DNA of 64,000 bases. Origin: Tretioscincus oriximinensis (taxonomy: Eukaryota > Chordata > Lepidosauria > Squamata > Gymnophthalmidae). The notes under the pieces were generated by a model. It had not been told where the DNA came from. It did no database searches and worked only from the letters and a program-made list of their open reading frames with translations. A program made the translations under genes and the position numbers. Below are positions 31,714 to 43,444 of the stretch, piece by piece; position 1 is the stretch's first letter; every line of letters begins with the position of its first letter. The stretch lies in contig JAJVDF010000219.1 of assembly GCA_022410635.1 (NCBI GenBank), positions 1,089,877 through 1,153,876 of the forward strand. Reading direction: 5' to 3'.

Positions 31714-32661
31714 GGCTGCATGCACACAGCTATTTTATTCCTCAATCAGTGTGAGATGAGGAAGGTTCTGGCACATGTGTTAAGCGTGTTTCAGCAGTCA
31801 TCCTGCAATAAACGCCATTTATTCCGGAATAAACTATTGCTGAGATAAACAGACATCATTGTGGAGAACCTCCGAAATCTCACAGCCAANCTCCGTCATC
31901 TCGTAACCAACCCCCTTCCTCTCCCATGTGCACATTATTAGTGCGAGAGACAGGAGGGGAGAGATGACAGNAGGAAGTGCTGCCTCCTTGCTTTGGCAGG
32001 GAAATCTGCCCNCCTTTTCCTAAGGTCAGGCTGCCCTTTGCCTGCTTTTGGGGACTGTTGCCTGGAGATTGGCCCTGCGAAGTAACGAGTAGGACTTTGT
32101 TGCTGTCAAATGGTTCGGCTGAGGCAAGGAGGAGGAAGTGAGGAAGTTGACAATGTTCCCCTTTGTTTCACCGAGCTGATGTCCAGGCAGCAGCCACTGA
32201 AAGCAGACAAAGGGCAGCCTGGGCTTAGGAAAAGGCTTCTCATGACACGCAGCCAGCTTCGCCACATTGCTTTGGCTGTGCCCTCCTTCCAGCCAGCCCT
32301 CCGCTTATTGGGGGCTGCTTCCTGGACATCAGCTCAGCNAAANGAAGGGGAACATTGACAGACATCCTGTCAACCTCACCACCTCCTCCTCCTTGCCTCA
32401 GCCGAACCATTTGAAAGCGATGACGTCCTGCTCGTAGCTTTANAGAGCAGATCTCCAGGCAGCAGCTCCCGGAATCAGGTGGAGGGCTGGCTGGAAGAAG
32501 TGCACAACCGGCTGCATATTACAAGAATTCAAGTATACGTGTGCACAGACTCACCATTGTATATTCCGGAATATAGCTTTGTGGTGTGAACAGACACGCC
32601 ATTGCTATATTCCAGAATATAGCTTTATTCCGGTTTTTATCTCGTCGTGTGAACACAGCCT
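31714..32661. mobile_element. About 950-bp family-H DNA element with internal fold-back
   Basis: The left end ggctgcatgcacacagc and the right end gtgtgaacacagcc are inverted. 'tattccggaataaac' and 'tatattccagaatatagc' mark the subterminal zones. Inside, 32110-32185 (ggttcggctgaggcaaggag...gatgtccaggcagcagcc) is mirrored by 32315-32412. No transposase frame is present. The related interior is reused at 46150-46310. Confidence 0.65.
32110..32412. repeat. Inverted repeat inside the family-H element (about 75-bp arms)
   Basis: The left arm 'gttcggctgaggcaaggaggaggaagtgaggaagttgacaatgttcccc' and 'gagctgatgtccaggcagcagcc' are mirrored by 'ggctgcttcctggacatcagctc' and 'ggggaacattga...tcaacctcaccacctcctcctccttgcctcagccgaacc'. 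The right arm carries a small insertion. Confidence 0.85.
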
Positions 32662-33190
32662 ATATTCACTGTCCAATGATGGGAAGTAAATTTGCTGCTT
32701 CTTTTTTCCATGCTGACCATCCTGTTCATCTGAATATATCTTATTACAGGAGACATTTTCTTTTTTGAGTCATGCTTCAAATGCCGTCCTTTGTTGTTTT
32801 ATTATGTCAAATTTTATGTGTATCCAATACATAATAAATCCAGTTTGTCAAATTCCATTATTTTCTTCCTTCCATCCTAAGACTCTTACCACTTGAGTGG
32901 CAAGCATTAGTGCTTCAATCAATTTAATTTCTTCTTTTCTGCAAGTTACATCATGTTTTAAAAAACAAATATACATTATTCTAATGACCAGTCTATATTT
33001 TTTGCTACAATTGTTTTAATTGTCTTGAGGCATGTCCACCAGAGATGAATAAAGTTTCCTAGTTATTGATTACAATGCCAACATATATTATTATATTGTT
33101 ATTAAAGCGAGCTAAATTTATTGGAGTTCTGTGCCATTTTAAATATNTTTTCAACTTCATTTCCTTCACACTGGATTGCATTTCCAATCT

Positions 33191-33272
33191 TATACTGCTC
33201 AAAACAATTAAGGGAACACTTTAACATAACAGTGTATATTAAAGTGTTCTCTTAATTGTTTTGAGCAGTATA
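33191..33272. mobile_element. 82-bp palindromic Tc1-like MITE
   Basis: The arms tatactgctcaaaacaatta plus agggaacactttaa are mirrored on the right. It is the same family as 17076-17152 with a slightly different loop. Confidence 0.8.
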
Positions 33273-33477
33273 TTCGATATAGTAATTTATTAACNTTTAT
33301 GGCATTTAAAGGGATTTCATTCCATTTCTAACTTAATTCGTCCTCTATATTTACTTTACATGTTTGTAATAAAGAATATATTTGACCTCGTCATTTTTAT
33401 TTTTAGCTAAAATTATCTTGTCCCAATTTGATTGCTCATTTGCTCTTATTTCTGGTTGAAGTAATAACCACATTATG

Positions 33478-33644
33478 GTCCTGTCCCCAATGAACCTTCT
33501 TCTTGGCTATATCTCAGAATAGGAGTGTGCCATCTACATGCTAGTGTAGGCTATTCGGGGCCTGCCTCAGTCTACACTGGCATGTGGATGACCAAGCTCT
33601 GTACTGAGATATAACCCAGAATAATGCTCAGTGGGAACAGGGCC
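33478..33644. mobile_element. Family-P palindromic MITE
   Basis: The arms carry 'gtcctgtccccaatgaacc', 'ggctatatctcagaataggag' and catgctagtgtaggctat, mirrored by ctacactggcatgtgg, gatataacccagaata and 'cagtgggaacagggcc'. It is the same family as 7355-7530. Confidence 0.8.
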
Positions 33645-33938
33645 TATATCTCGGCTATAGACTTTCATCAAGTAACTTTTTAGGCACCATCTTTCAAGGC
33701 TGAAAAGACATAACTGTGGCCAAACTTCTATTTAAAGCATTCTTCTGTTNACACTTAGTGCCAAAGAATGGGATTTAATCCAAAACAAATGATTGAGCTC
33801 ATTCTTCAGGACTGAAGATAAACTGAAGAAAGGTTTAAAAGATGTGATCACTGTACTAAATGTTGTAGCCTGATTTCATAAAAGGAGGTAACATGGTGAG
33901 AATGGGACAGAGCAGGACAGATGTCCTTTCTTCACTAG

Positions 33939-34098
33939 GCTTTATTTTGGGATATCTCTTGGAATAGGAGTCTGCCATNTACATGCAATGTAGGCTGGGA
34001 TAGCATTTATTNAGAGTTATGGTTATAGTTTGAGACCTGCCATANCCTACCCTGGCATATGGATGGCAGATTCTTACACCAAAATAAATCCCAAAATA
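33939..34098. mobile_element. Diverged family-P palindromic MITE
   Basis: The arms 'aggctttattttgggatatctcttggaataggagtctgccat' and 'ctggcatatggatggcagattcttacaccaaaataaatcccaaaata' mirror each other around a longer centre. It abuts the MITE that starts at 34099. Confidence 0.65.
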
Positions 34099-34302
34099 CA
34101 GGATACTTCCNAAAAATGTATACACACTGTGAACTTCCATAGAAAATTTATTTACTGTTCTACAAAGTTAAATAAATAACAAATGTTAATACTGTTCAAA
34201 TTGGTGACCTGCAGCATCAATACAATTCTGAGTACGAGTCACCACTGATTCTGTACATCGTATGGAAGTCCAAAGTGTGTATACATTTTTGAAGCACTCT
34301 AT
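34099..34302. mobile_element. About 200-bp TA-bounded MITE with 35-40 bp terminal inverted repeats
   Basis: The left end (acttccnaaaaatgtataca...cttccat) is the near-perfect reverse complement of the right end (atggaagtccaaagtgtgta...tttttgaag). TA dinucleotides flank both ends, consistent with the Tc1/mariner/IS630 superfamily (inference). There is no ORF. Confidence 0.75.
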
Positions 34303-35008
34303 AGTTTAATGCAGAAAGGGCCAGGTATTAACTTGCAAGTTGAGGGTGTCCTCTTTTAAATAACTCTGCCAAAGTATTTCTGAGTTACACGCTGAATGAG
34401 CAGCCATGTAAAACTTTCAGTTAAACGTGAGATCATTTGAAATGAAGATGGACGTTTTGTTCCAGAACACTCACTGTGGTACATGTGAGTCACAGCTTTG
34501 GAAAGAAACAGCTTTAAACAGAAGCCCAGCATTGGGGTTGGGAGTGCAGCATAAAGCAAGACAAGCACATCCCTCAGTGGCTACGGCTGCCATTAGAAGA
34601 AAAATGTTGAACAACTTCACAAGCGAATTGTTGTGGTTTTCGAATCATGTGGGAAGACACTAAGCAAGGCCTCTGGGAAATGCATTCTTCAGAGGAATTG
34701 TGGGATTTTTTTAAATCTAAACCCAGAGGGCGAAATGTTTTTACTCTAAGCTAGGGAAAAATCTCCTCCATAATTGTGAACAGAAAACATTTGTGTGAGA
34801 AAGCATAGCCAGCAAACTCTTCTTTTGAACCACGGAAAATATGGTATGCGTTGACTTCGAGCAGAATTGGAAAGTTCTAAGGTGGGATAAAATGATTGCT
34901 TATTTGATGTATTGCANTATTTTAGCGGCTGGGATAGAGAGAGTTGGAATTCAGTAAATCATTTTGATATCACCTCTGGTATTTGCTTCTGGGGAAATGG
35001 CACCCAGG

Positions 35009-35078
35009 GTGACATCACTTCCTGTCATCGAGGAAGTAACATCACTTTCTGTCGCACCCAGGAAGTGACGTCATAAAA
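35009..35078. promoter_or_regulatory. Duplicated ETS-like/CRE-like site cluster
   Basis: Two roughly 35-bp units of the form acatcactt(c/t)ctgtc...aggaagt(a/g)ac(a/g)tca stand in tandem. The second contains a perfect palindromic CRE, TGACGTCA, at 35066-35073 next to GGAAGT. This is motif evidence only; it may be part of an unrecognised repeat rather than a regulatory element. Confidence 0.3.
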
Positions 35079-35836
35079 GTTTCTCAAGTGTTTCCAGAAG
35101 CTCCCAATACTGAAGCAAACTGGTTCTCAAAAAAAATATCTAAAGTACCTCTGTGTAAGATTGTTCACCATCTCTCCCCTCCATCTGCTCCTCTATTGTC
35201 TCCCAAACATTCTGTGGAAGAAATGAAAAACAAGATTGTTTGGAACACGAAGTGCCATATTAAGGTGTCTCTGAAGAGTCCCTTTTGTTATGTCTGAAGC
35301 AAGACTTGCTGTTTTCTCACTAGTAATAATTATTCATTGTCTTCAATGGAGTTCCTCAGTCTGAGGTCCTATTTCCAGTTACGTTTCNGAGATGCTTTCT
35401 GGGAATCAAGACGATGCCTGGAACTGAACTTTCATTTTCAGTGGCAGGGGGTGTCTCACAGCATCCATGCCATCCCTTTTGATAGCATCACTGTTGACAG
35501 AGGGGCCTCTTTTCTGTTCTCCTGTTCTGCATGGTGAAAAACATCCTTCTGCTAGTGCCCCTTCATTCAAAAATGTATTTTGCAGAATGCCTGCTGTTCA
35601 CAGGGTCACAAGAAAAAAACAAAACATATTTTAAAACATATTTAAAACACTATTAAAACACCTTCTTTCTTCCCTGCCTCTCTAAACAGAGATTAGAGGC
35701 TCAAAGGCCCAGGTGAACAGGTAGGTTTCATCATAATCATAATTGCCCAGCATACCTTTCCAAAGCCAAGGAGCCACCACAGAGACGACCTCTCATATGC
35801 CACAGCTCTTCACACTTTAGAGGAGAATGAAACAAA

Positions 35837-36239
35837 AAGAAGAAGAAGAAGAAGAAGAAGAAGAAGAAGAAGAAGAAGAAGAAGAAGAAGAAGAAGAAGA
35901 AGAAGAAGAAGAANAAGAAGAAGAAGAAGAAGAAGAAGAAGAAGAAGAAGAAGAAGAAGAAGAAGAAGAAGAAGAAGAAGAAGAAGAAGAACTTGCTTCT
36001 TATACCCTGCTTTTCTCACCTTTTCAAAGGGACTCAAAGCAGCTTACGAGGGTATTTTGCCCGAAGGTTCACATTCTATTTTCCCCACCAGGCTGTGGTG
36101 GTTCCCATGTATCTACTTGCAGTCAGTTGCAATTTCTTGCAATTCTTGCTTTCGAATAGCTGGGTTGTGGAAGGTGCTCACCCCTCCCCACATCCGACAC
36201 AGGGCTTCGAAACCCCATCTCCCAGATAAGAGACGAATG
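35837..36239 (-). mobile_element. tRNA-derived SINE (family 1) with expanded (GAA)n tail
   Basis: About 154 bp of nearly pure GAA (35837-35990, one N) leads into 'acttgcttcttataccctgcttttctcacc' and the family body. The copy ends before the tRNA head ('cccagataagagacg'). The poly-Glu and poly-Leu frames here are repeat artefacts. Confidence 0.92.
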
Positions 36240-37480
36240 GAACGTTTCCATTTTGCAACTCTTGAATATGGATAGCTCTATACAGGAAAAGGCGCTCCTT
36301 CAGATACTTGGAACTTAAGCCACTCAAGGTTTTTAAGAGGTAAATAACAGGCACTGAGAATAGGATTTCATAATAAATTGGTAAACAGTGCAGTGGAGAC
36401 GATGAAGGCATTTTTTTCAATGGCATGCTCTCCAATCAAACCATTCCCCTCTCTAAAACAGAGATGCAGCCTGAGGTTGTTGCACCATTGGCTATTTGTG
36501 TATCCTGCTTATGGGTCCATGGAAAAACCCAAAGAAAATAGCATCTGTACTAGCAACGAGCAGACTCTTATGTTCACTAGATGTCACTGTTGCTCTCTCT
36601 GCCAAATGATTCTGGAAATTTTCTATGGCTGCCAAAGTTTAGAGAAGAATGTTGTAAGGAAAGCCATTAAAATATTACAACTTTAAGATTCAGCTTCATT
36701 GCTAAGCTGTTAATTAATTTCTCTGAATTCTCTCTCTGCTGAATGTGTTCATTTGCAATTNCTTGTTTTCCCTCCCTGGGACCACCACTGCAGTCAACCT
36801 ATCTAGAACCAGTCCAAAAAGACAAAATAATGCGTTTCTATGTAAAAGTGCCTATGCTTTTCCAGAAAGCTGTAAACGGGATGATTTTTAGTGCATGACG
36901 CATAACAAGCAGAGGTTTTCCATACTCTTGGTATTAAGAGAAGGAAGAGGAAATAGGGACCAGCCTATCTTGCACCTTGTAGTAGATTAGAGAATCTTTC
37001 AGAAAAAACGGTTTTAATTAAATTTATTGGAAACAGCAGGCATTTTGAAAGAATTACTGTAATCTCCTGCCAAGTATGCCATCAAATGACCCACTGAAAG
37101 GGAATATTTGCAAACCACAACTACTAACCTATTATTATGGGTTCCATTAAGAAAAGCAAACGAGAGGGAAGAAACTCTGGAGGAAACATGAAAGTTAGTT
37201 AATATTTGCCAAAGGAAAGAAAGAATGCGATTTTCTAGCAACTTGGAGCCCTTGTGTACTAGAATTTAGCAGGGAGATTTCTGAGATTGCTAAGAGCTTA
37301 TATATCTCAATCAACCCAGAAGCATTATTTAAAACTACCTTACATGGACTGCCTTTAAACATTTCTGCACTCTGGAAAAATTCCAAGATTTTCTACATGT
37401 TTTCACTCACTTGCAGTGAAGGGAATGTATAGAACATGGAAAGATTAGAATACAGCCTTTTCAAACAATCCTTTTTCGTC
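36240..37480. other. Unique stretch, nothing recognised
   Basis: I see no repeat or coding homology. Some segments (for example 36640-36760) look like ordinary non-repetitive intergenic DNA. Confidence 0.45.
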
Positions 37481-37499
37481 TCTAGAATATTAATTTTCA

Positions 37500-37672
37500 C
37501 AATAAAGGCCACGCCCATGCCTATGTGGTGCATTTTAAGCGATAGTGGACTCATGGCCCACTCTTATGTACCTGCTTTCCTGTGTGCTGGTGCCAAGGCC
37601 ACTTCATGCAGAGTGCACTAGCCCCATCGCAACATCTTGTTCTTATGTTCTTATGTTCTTATGTTCTTATCT
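37500..37672 (+). mobile_element. CR1-like retroelement 3' end with four tail octamers
   Basis: The stretch 'aaggccacgcccatgcctatgtgg...' ends in four copies of ttatgttc (about 37642-37670). The octamer tail is the hallmark of CR1-type 3' ends. The body differs from the other CR1 copies here. Confidence 0.65.
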
Positions 37673-38177
37673 TGGATGATTTTCCATAACCTGTTCTGAT
37701 GGCTTGTGATCTAGTCTGGCAGAGCTGCCTCTATTACTGCCTCTATTACCCCCATTCAGCCACAAGGCAGACGTGTCATTGAACCCATCATTTAAGCTTT
37801 TATCACCCATGTTTTTCCTCCTGTGTAGCCTGGAAAACACTTAAATGATTTTTTTAAAAAAACAAACAAAAAATGCAGATATTTCTCAGAAGCTGCTTTC
37901 ATTTCAAAATAAGTGACTCATCACACATGATCTGTTGGGCAGACACAAGTTTTATATGCACAGTCAGTTGGGAAATCAGATGTTATGTTGGCAAAAGACA
38001 ACAATTCCTGTTTGTCAAATCAACTTATGCGTGTTGTCCAAATACTATGGGACTATCTTGTCTCTGAGCCATTTTCTTTGTCAGAGATTCTCACTAGGCT
38101 GTGGATGGTTTGAACATATATTACAGCACTGCAATGGAGATTTGGGGGGGACGAGGAAGACTAGAACAACCTAGTCC

Positions 38178-38321
38178 AGCATTTTTTTCTGAGGAAAAAA
38201 AATTAAAAAACAAAAATTATTTCGAAAAAAAAATCTTTTTTTGAAAAAATTTCCTCAGAAAAAACTGGGAGGCACCCCCAAACCGGGTTTCCTGCCCCCC
38301 CNAAAAGGGGTCATCTGGTCC

Positions 38322-38322
<1 letters not shown>
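38178..38322. mobile_element. Partial palindromic hAT MITE (family G)
   Basis: The stretch 'tttttctgaggaaaaaaaattaaaa...tttcctcagaaaaaactgggaggcacccccaaaccgggtttcc...ggggtcatctggtc' matches 47061-47263 and 59319-59516. The left terminal part is missing, and the right end fuses with CR1 text. Confidence 0.6.
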
Positions 38323-38950
<628 letters not shown>

Positions 38951-38984
38951 TTTTTCATCCTATGGTGATGTTAAAAAGAGCTTT

Positions 38985-39098
38985 ACAGTGCTGAGAGTCT
39001 AACTGCTAATTTTTAACTGCTAATTTTGTTCTATTGCTTTTATTGTTGGCCGTCTTGAGACCTTTGGCTATAGGGCAAGGTATAAGAATAAATAAATA
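38985..39098 (+). repeat. LINE/SINE 3'-tail fragment with tandem duplication
   Basis: Text 'attgcttttattgttggccgtcttgagacctttggctatagggcaaggtataagaataaataaata' is the shared retroelement tail. Just before it 'aactgctaattttt' is duplicated. Confidence 0.6.
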
Positions 39099-39289
39099 AT
39101 TGCATTATATGGCTCCTATGAGAACAACAGGTTTGTTGCATTACTATATATCAGAGCAGGTTGTGTGTTCCTAAAAAACTCAGTCTAAGTGGAAATGACA
39201 AATACAAAATATTTGATAGCAAAAACATCTAGTGTTTCTTCTTTTGGTTCTCTTTTACTGGAAGTCTCCTGATTTGCTTCTGCATATCT

Positions 39290-39435
39290 CCATGGAGCCA
39301 GCTGGGTGACCTTGGACTAGTCACAGTTTTCTGGGGTTCTCTCAGCATCACCTACTTTACAAGATGTTTGTTGTGAAGAGAAGAAAATTAAATAAGCTGC
39401 TTTGAGTCCCTTTGGGTTTAGAAAAATGTAAGGTT
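39290..39435 (+). mobile_element. SINE family 2/1 hybrid fragment
   Basis: The stretch 'ggagccagctgggtgaccttggactagtcacag...ctctcagc.tcacctac' (family 2 body) is followed by 'ataagctgctttgagtccctttgggtt', the tail type of family 1. The tRNA head is missing. Confidence 0.6.
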
Positions 39436-39485
39436 AGTTACTACCTATTCTCTGAATGATGTTCCATCCACCCCAAATATTTATT

Positions 39486-39728
39486 TATTTGTACTTGTAT
39501 CCCGCCCTTTANGNGAAGGTCTCAGGGCAGCCAACCATAGGGTGGCGCACATAGCTTTTGTTGCTTTCTCCACAACAGACACCTTGTAGAGTAGGTGGGG
39601 CTGAGAGAGTTCCAAGAACTGTGACTGGCCCAAAGTCACCCAGCTGGCTTTCATGGAGGAGTGGGGAATCGAACCGGGAGACTACCAGGTGTGAGTCCAA
39701 CACTCAACCACTATACCAAACTGACTCT
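39486..39728 (-). mobile_element. tRNA-derived SINE (family 2), minus orientation
   Basis: It starts 'tatttgtacttgtatcccgcccttt', passes 'ttctccacaacagacacc', 'gtgactggcccaaagtcacccagctggctttcatggaggagtgggga' and the B box (atcgaaccgggag), and ends in the A-box part 'ccaacactcaaccactatacc'. It is the reverse of 41048-41308. Confidence 0.87.
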
Positions 39729-40919
39729 AATACAACAAGGATTCATTCCTCAATCTCACTTATTTCTGCTCTGAAGAAGCTGCTGTTTTATTTTTAAGGA
39801 CTGGAATTGATAAAATTGGCAACTGATTCTCATTTCTGGTCATATGCTCCTTATAGCACATGGTTGGATGTGAGAGCAGCTAAATTTCCCAAGACTTGGA
39901 ATCTGGCTGTCACGTGCAGCCCACGATTTTGTGAGTTGGGTGGATTTAGGGGGTTTGAGGGGATAGAATGGGCTTCCCAGGTTTTGGGTTACCACATATG
40001 GCAAGCTTAGAAAAATGGACTATCAAAGCCAACTTTTCTTCTTCTAATGGATATATCTTGGATATATCATATCAGTGCAGATTATGGCAGACATTATTCA
40101 GAACCTACACAAGGGTGTGGCTGGCAGATCCCTATTCCAAGATAAACTCTAAAATAAAAGCAAATTGTGTAGAAAAGGCCACATTGTGAATGTGGTTAAT
40201 TTCCTATTCATTACAAACTAAAAATGTATTTTTACTCACTCATTTTTATAACCTTATTTTGTTATTTTAACAATACTGCTTAGTAAGGACATTTTTCCAT
40301 TTACCTGTTTGGACTGGTTCCAGGAAATAATTCCTGGTGAAACTGCTCTTTTGTTTAGTGGACTGAATTTATATTGCTTATTACTGATATAGCAATTAAA
40401 AACATTAAAAGTCATTAAAAGCATTTGAACATACTCTTGANATTTTTTTTAATGGAATAGTTCTGAATTGAACTCACTGGCTTCTAATACCACTGTGTGT
40501 CACAGGGCACAATGCACAGCAGGACTTTGATATTTTCTTTTCATATTGATTAATGTTTCCCCTTCAAGAAACATATCTAGATTTTGGATCAAAATATAAA
40601 GCTAAATCAGTTACGTTACTAAGCATCTGCATAACAAATGCTAAATAAATCAAGGTAAATTGTTCCTGTAGCACCAGCTCCCTGGCATGTGTAATCTCCC
40701 CCATGGCAAAGTAATCTTGTATTACAGAGCAATAAAACATTTTAGGAGAAATTAGATCGTATGACAAAATAAAGTGACTTTTCGTCCAAATGTTGTAAAT
40801 GGGCTTTAATTTTCATCACTTTTTCAGCATCTTCTACTTATTAAGATTACAAACAGTAAAAAAAATATTGGCAACGATCTAGATTTCAACTGCAATTATT
40901 CATTCGTTCAATCAATCAT

Positions 40920-40992
40920 TCAATTATTTATTTTATATCTCACCCTATACCCAATGGTCCCTGAATGAATCACAGTAAAATAGTTATTAAAA
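40920..40992 (-). repeat. LINE/SINE 3'-tail fragment
   Basis: The stretch 'attatttattttatatctcaccctatacccaatggtccctga' is a reversed shared retroelement tail, truncated. Confidence 0.55.
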
Positions 40993-41047
40993 AAGCTGAA
41001 ATAGAATGNGTAACAGTTACAAACAAAATTGGGAATAGATAAGGAAC

Positions 41048-41308
41048 TCTAATTAGATTGGTGCAGTGGTTAGAGTGTGGGACTCGTGCCTGGTAGTCTC
41101 TCGGTTCGATTCCCCACTCCTCCACGAAAGCCAGCTGGGTGACCTTGGGCCAGTCACAGTCCTTTAGAACTCTCTCAGCCCCACCTACTCCACAGGGTGT
41201 CTGTTGTGGAGAAAGCAACACAAAGCTTTGTGCACCACCCTATGGTAGGCTGCCCTGAGACCTTCGGGTATAGGGCAGGATATAAATACAAATAAATAAA
41301 TAAATAAA
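41048..41308 (+). mobile_element. tRNA-derived SINE (family 2), full length
   Basis: The A box (ttggtgcagtggttagagtg) and a perfect B box GGTTCGATTCC (41103-41113) start the element. The body continues 'ccacgaaagccagctgggtgaccttgggccagtcacag' and the tail 'cctgagaccttcgggtatagggcaggatataaa' ends in (AAAT)n. It is a SINE rather than a tRNA gene, because the acceptor stem does not close and the body continues for 260 bp. Confidence 0.92.
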
Positions 41309-42127
41309 TAATAATATTGAATGCCCTACGACGTATTTCCCTTCCACTCTTTTAAGAGTGGAAAAGAATGAATCAGGACTGGTCATTCTTCCTGTTTCAG
41401 GAGCCAGCAAGAAAATACCAGGCACACCTGTGTGAACTGGGGAAGTGGAGCAGGTTGGCATTAAGCCCATGACTTTTTTTTTATTTAAAAAAAGGGGGCT
41501 TATTTGGAGATAAGGTGTTTGTCCTGGGGATGGATGGGGCCTGACTGGTGGGGGAGAAAGGGGTTGTGGCTTCTAGATTTTGGATTGCCCAATGTGGCAA
41601 TAATATAAAAAATTCAAGTATCTGAGAAAAAACATTTATATAACCAATAGCAACAACAAAAAGTTTGGAAATTATGTCCAAACTCTGTAGCTATTTTTTT
41701 TTTAATCTAGAAACTTATTTCTCTTAATAATTGTTTTGGATCATATCCAGCTGCAACGTGCCATGTTTAAAGCTTTATTTGGACAGGCTCAGTGATGTGT
41801 TTTAGGAATCTGTTACAACACATCTTCAAAATGTTAGATGTATCAACTTCCTAAAATGCATCACTAAAGCTTGTGCACACAGGAATCAAATCCATCAATT
41901 TTCTGCCTGCAAAATGCAAATATCTGGGAATATAGTTTGTATACACAATCCAAAAGGCTAAAGGCATAAACCATTTGTTGCTCCAGCAAGCATGCAAAGC
42001 CAGCAGAGGCCTGTTATTGACACAGATGTAGGCAAATCCCCTAACATTATAGAAAATTCTGTCACGTCATGGACTCAGGTTGCATGGAACATAGGAACAT
42101 AAGGTCCTTCCTGTAAATATACTAAAA

Positions 42128-42520
42128 TAGACTGACCAGATTTTCTGAGGCCCAAACTGTGGCAATTAATATTCATGCTAATTTGCATATTTATGAAAAT
42201 GCATAACACCCAACATGCATACCCCTCCAAAATCCCTGCCCGAGAAATCTGCGAAGTTTGTGAGAATTTTTCAAAGTGTGTGAAAATTTTTCAAAGTGTG
42301 TGAGAAATTTGCATTTTTTATTTTTTACTGAGGGAGGGTGCCTTCAGGACCTGGCTCCAATTGTCAGAGCCTCCTAGTGGTGGTGTAGTGAATTTTTTAA
42401 AAAAATTCCTCAGCAAAATAGGGGGAATTGAGCCTGCCCCCCCCCCCCCCCGGAGGGCAGGGTACATACCCCCAAACCAGGTTTCCCATCCCCAAAAAAT
42501 GGCGTCATCTGATCAGTCTA
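42128..42520. mobile_element. 393-bp hAT MITE (family G, long form) with 8-bp target duplication
   Basis: The ends are TAGACTGACCAGA and TCTGATCAGTCTA. The flanks are tactaaaa at 42120-42127 and 42521-42528. The interior has 'aatattcatgctaatttgcat', repeats of 'ttttcaaagtgtgtga', and a GC-rich segment with 16 C in a row (42437-42452). No ORF is present. Confidence 0.92.
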
Positions 42521-43444
42521 TACTAAAACAGAACAACCTATTCCAGTTTTACCAAAGTGGATTAGCTCAGGTAAATGCAAGTTGGAACATAAAGTGCTGA
42601 AATTAAAATTTATGTCCTAACTCAGTAGTTAAAATTTTCATTATCCTCCGTCTTGCTTCTCAATACATTTGATGTAGATCACATCTGGCTGCAAGGTGTC
42701 ATAGGACACTCCCAAATGAAATGATTAATTTTCCTTCACCCCCGTTTTGCAAATAAGCCGTTCATATAGTAATATGTGTGATATGTTCATTTTTTTTTAG
42801 TTCTGAACATCAGTCCTAACCCAGAGCGTAACAGAGTGACATCAGTCAGCAGCAAACCCAAAGTAGAATCAAGAGCCACAGCATGCAATGCCTTGACCCC
42901 CTGGTTAAATAAATATGTGTGAAGCTACTATGCGATTGCTGGTCCCCCTGGACCCCTGGGTGACTGTTAATAGAACTGGGCATGTGCTTCTGCACAGGTG
43001 TTGCAAATTTGGTTGGTTTTTTATAAGCAGGGCAAGAAACATCTGGTTTTCCAGATCTTCTGGCTCTGAAGTCACTAATTGCTTCCAGTTGCCAGGAAAT
43101 AAAAAATATTTCTGCCACGAAAGAGCTTTTGAGGGAATAGAATAAAAGGGAAAGAGGGAGTGGGGTGGGGTGGAAGAGTGACCTACAAATCAGAAAAGGG
43201 TGTAAAGCTTCATGAAACATTATGGTTTAGCGGCTTCTAAATATCTCCTTATAGGAATAGATGTCTGAATGCTTGTTTTACAGCGCANATTGGAAACAGC
43301 AGGACATTTTCACACTTGCCTTCAAGGAATGATATTTGGGAACCATACAGGGGAAATATTTTCTGCCTTTCACACTCCCTCAGGAAGAAGCATTCCTGTT
43401 TCAAGCCCATGTTGGGATCTCCTGGAAGGAAAATGTTGGGAGTA

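Noticed and set aside
35810..36159. Poly-Glu and poly-Leu open frames
   Set aside because: They are translations of the (GAA)n SINE tail and of the SINE body.
41058..41113. tRNA gene, because of clear A and B boxes
   Set aside because: There is no acceptor-stem pairing at the right distance, and the sequence continues into a SINE body and tail. The same applies to the family-1 SINE heads.
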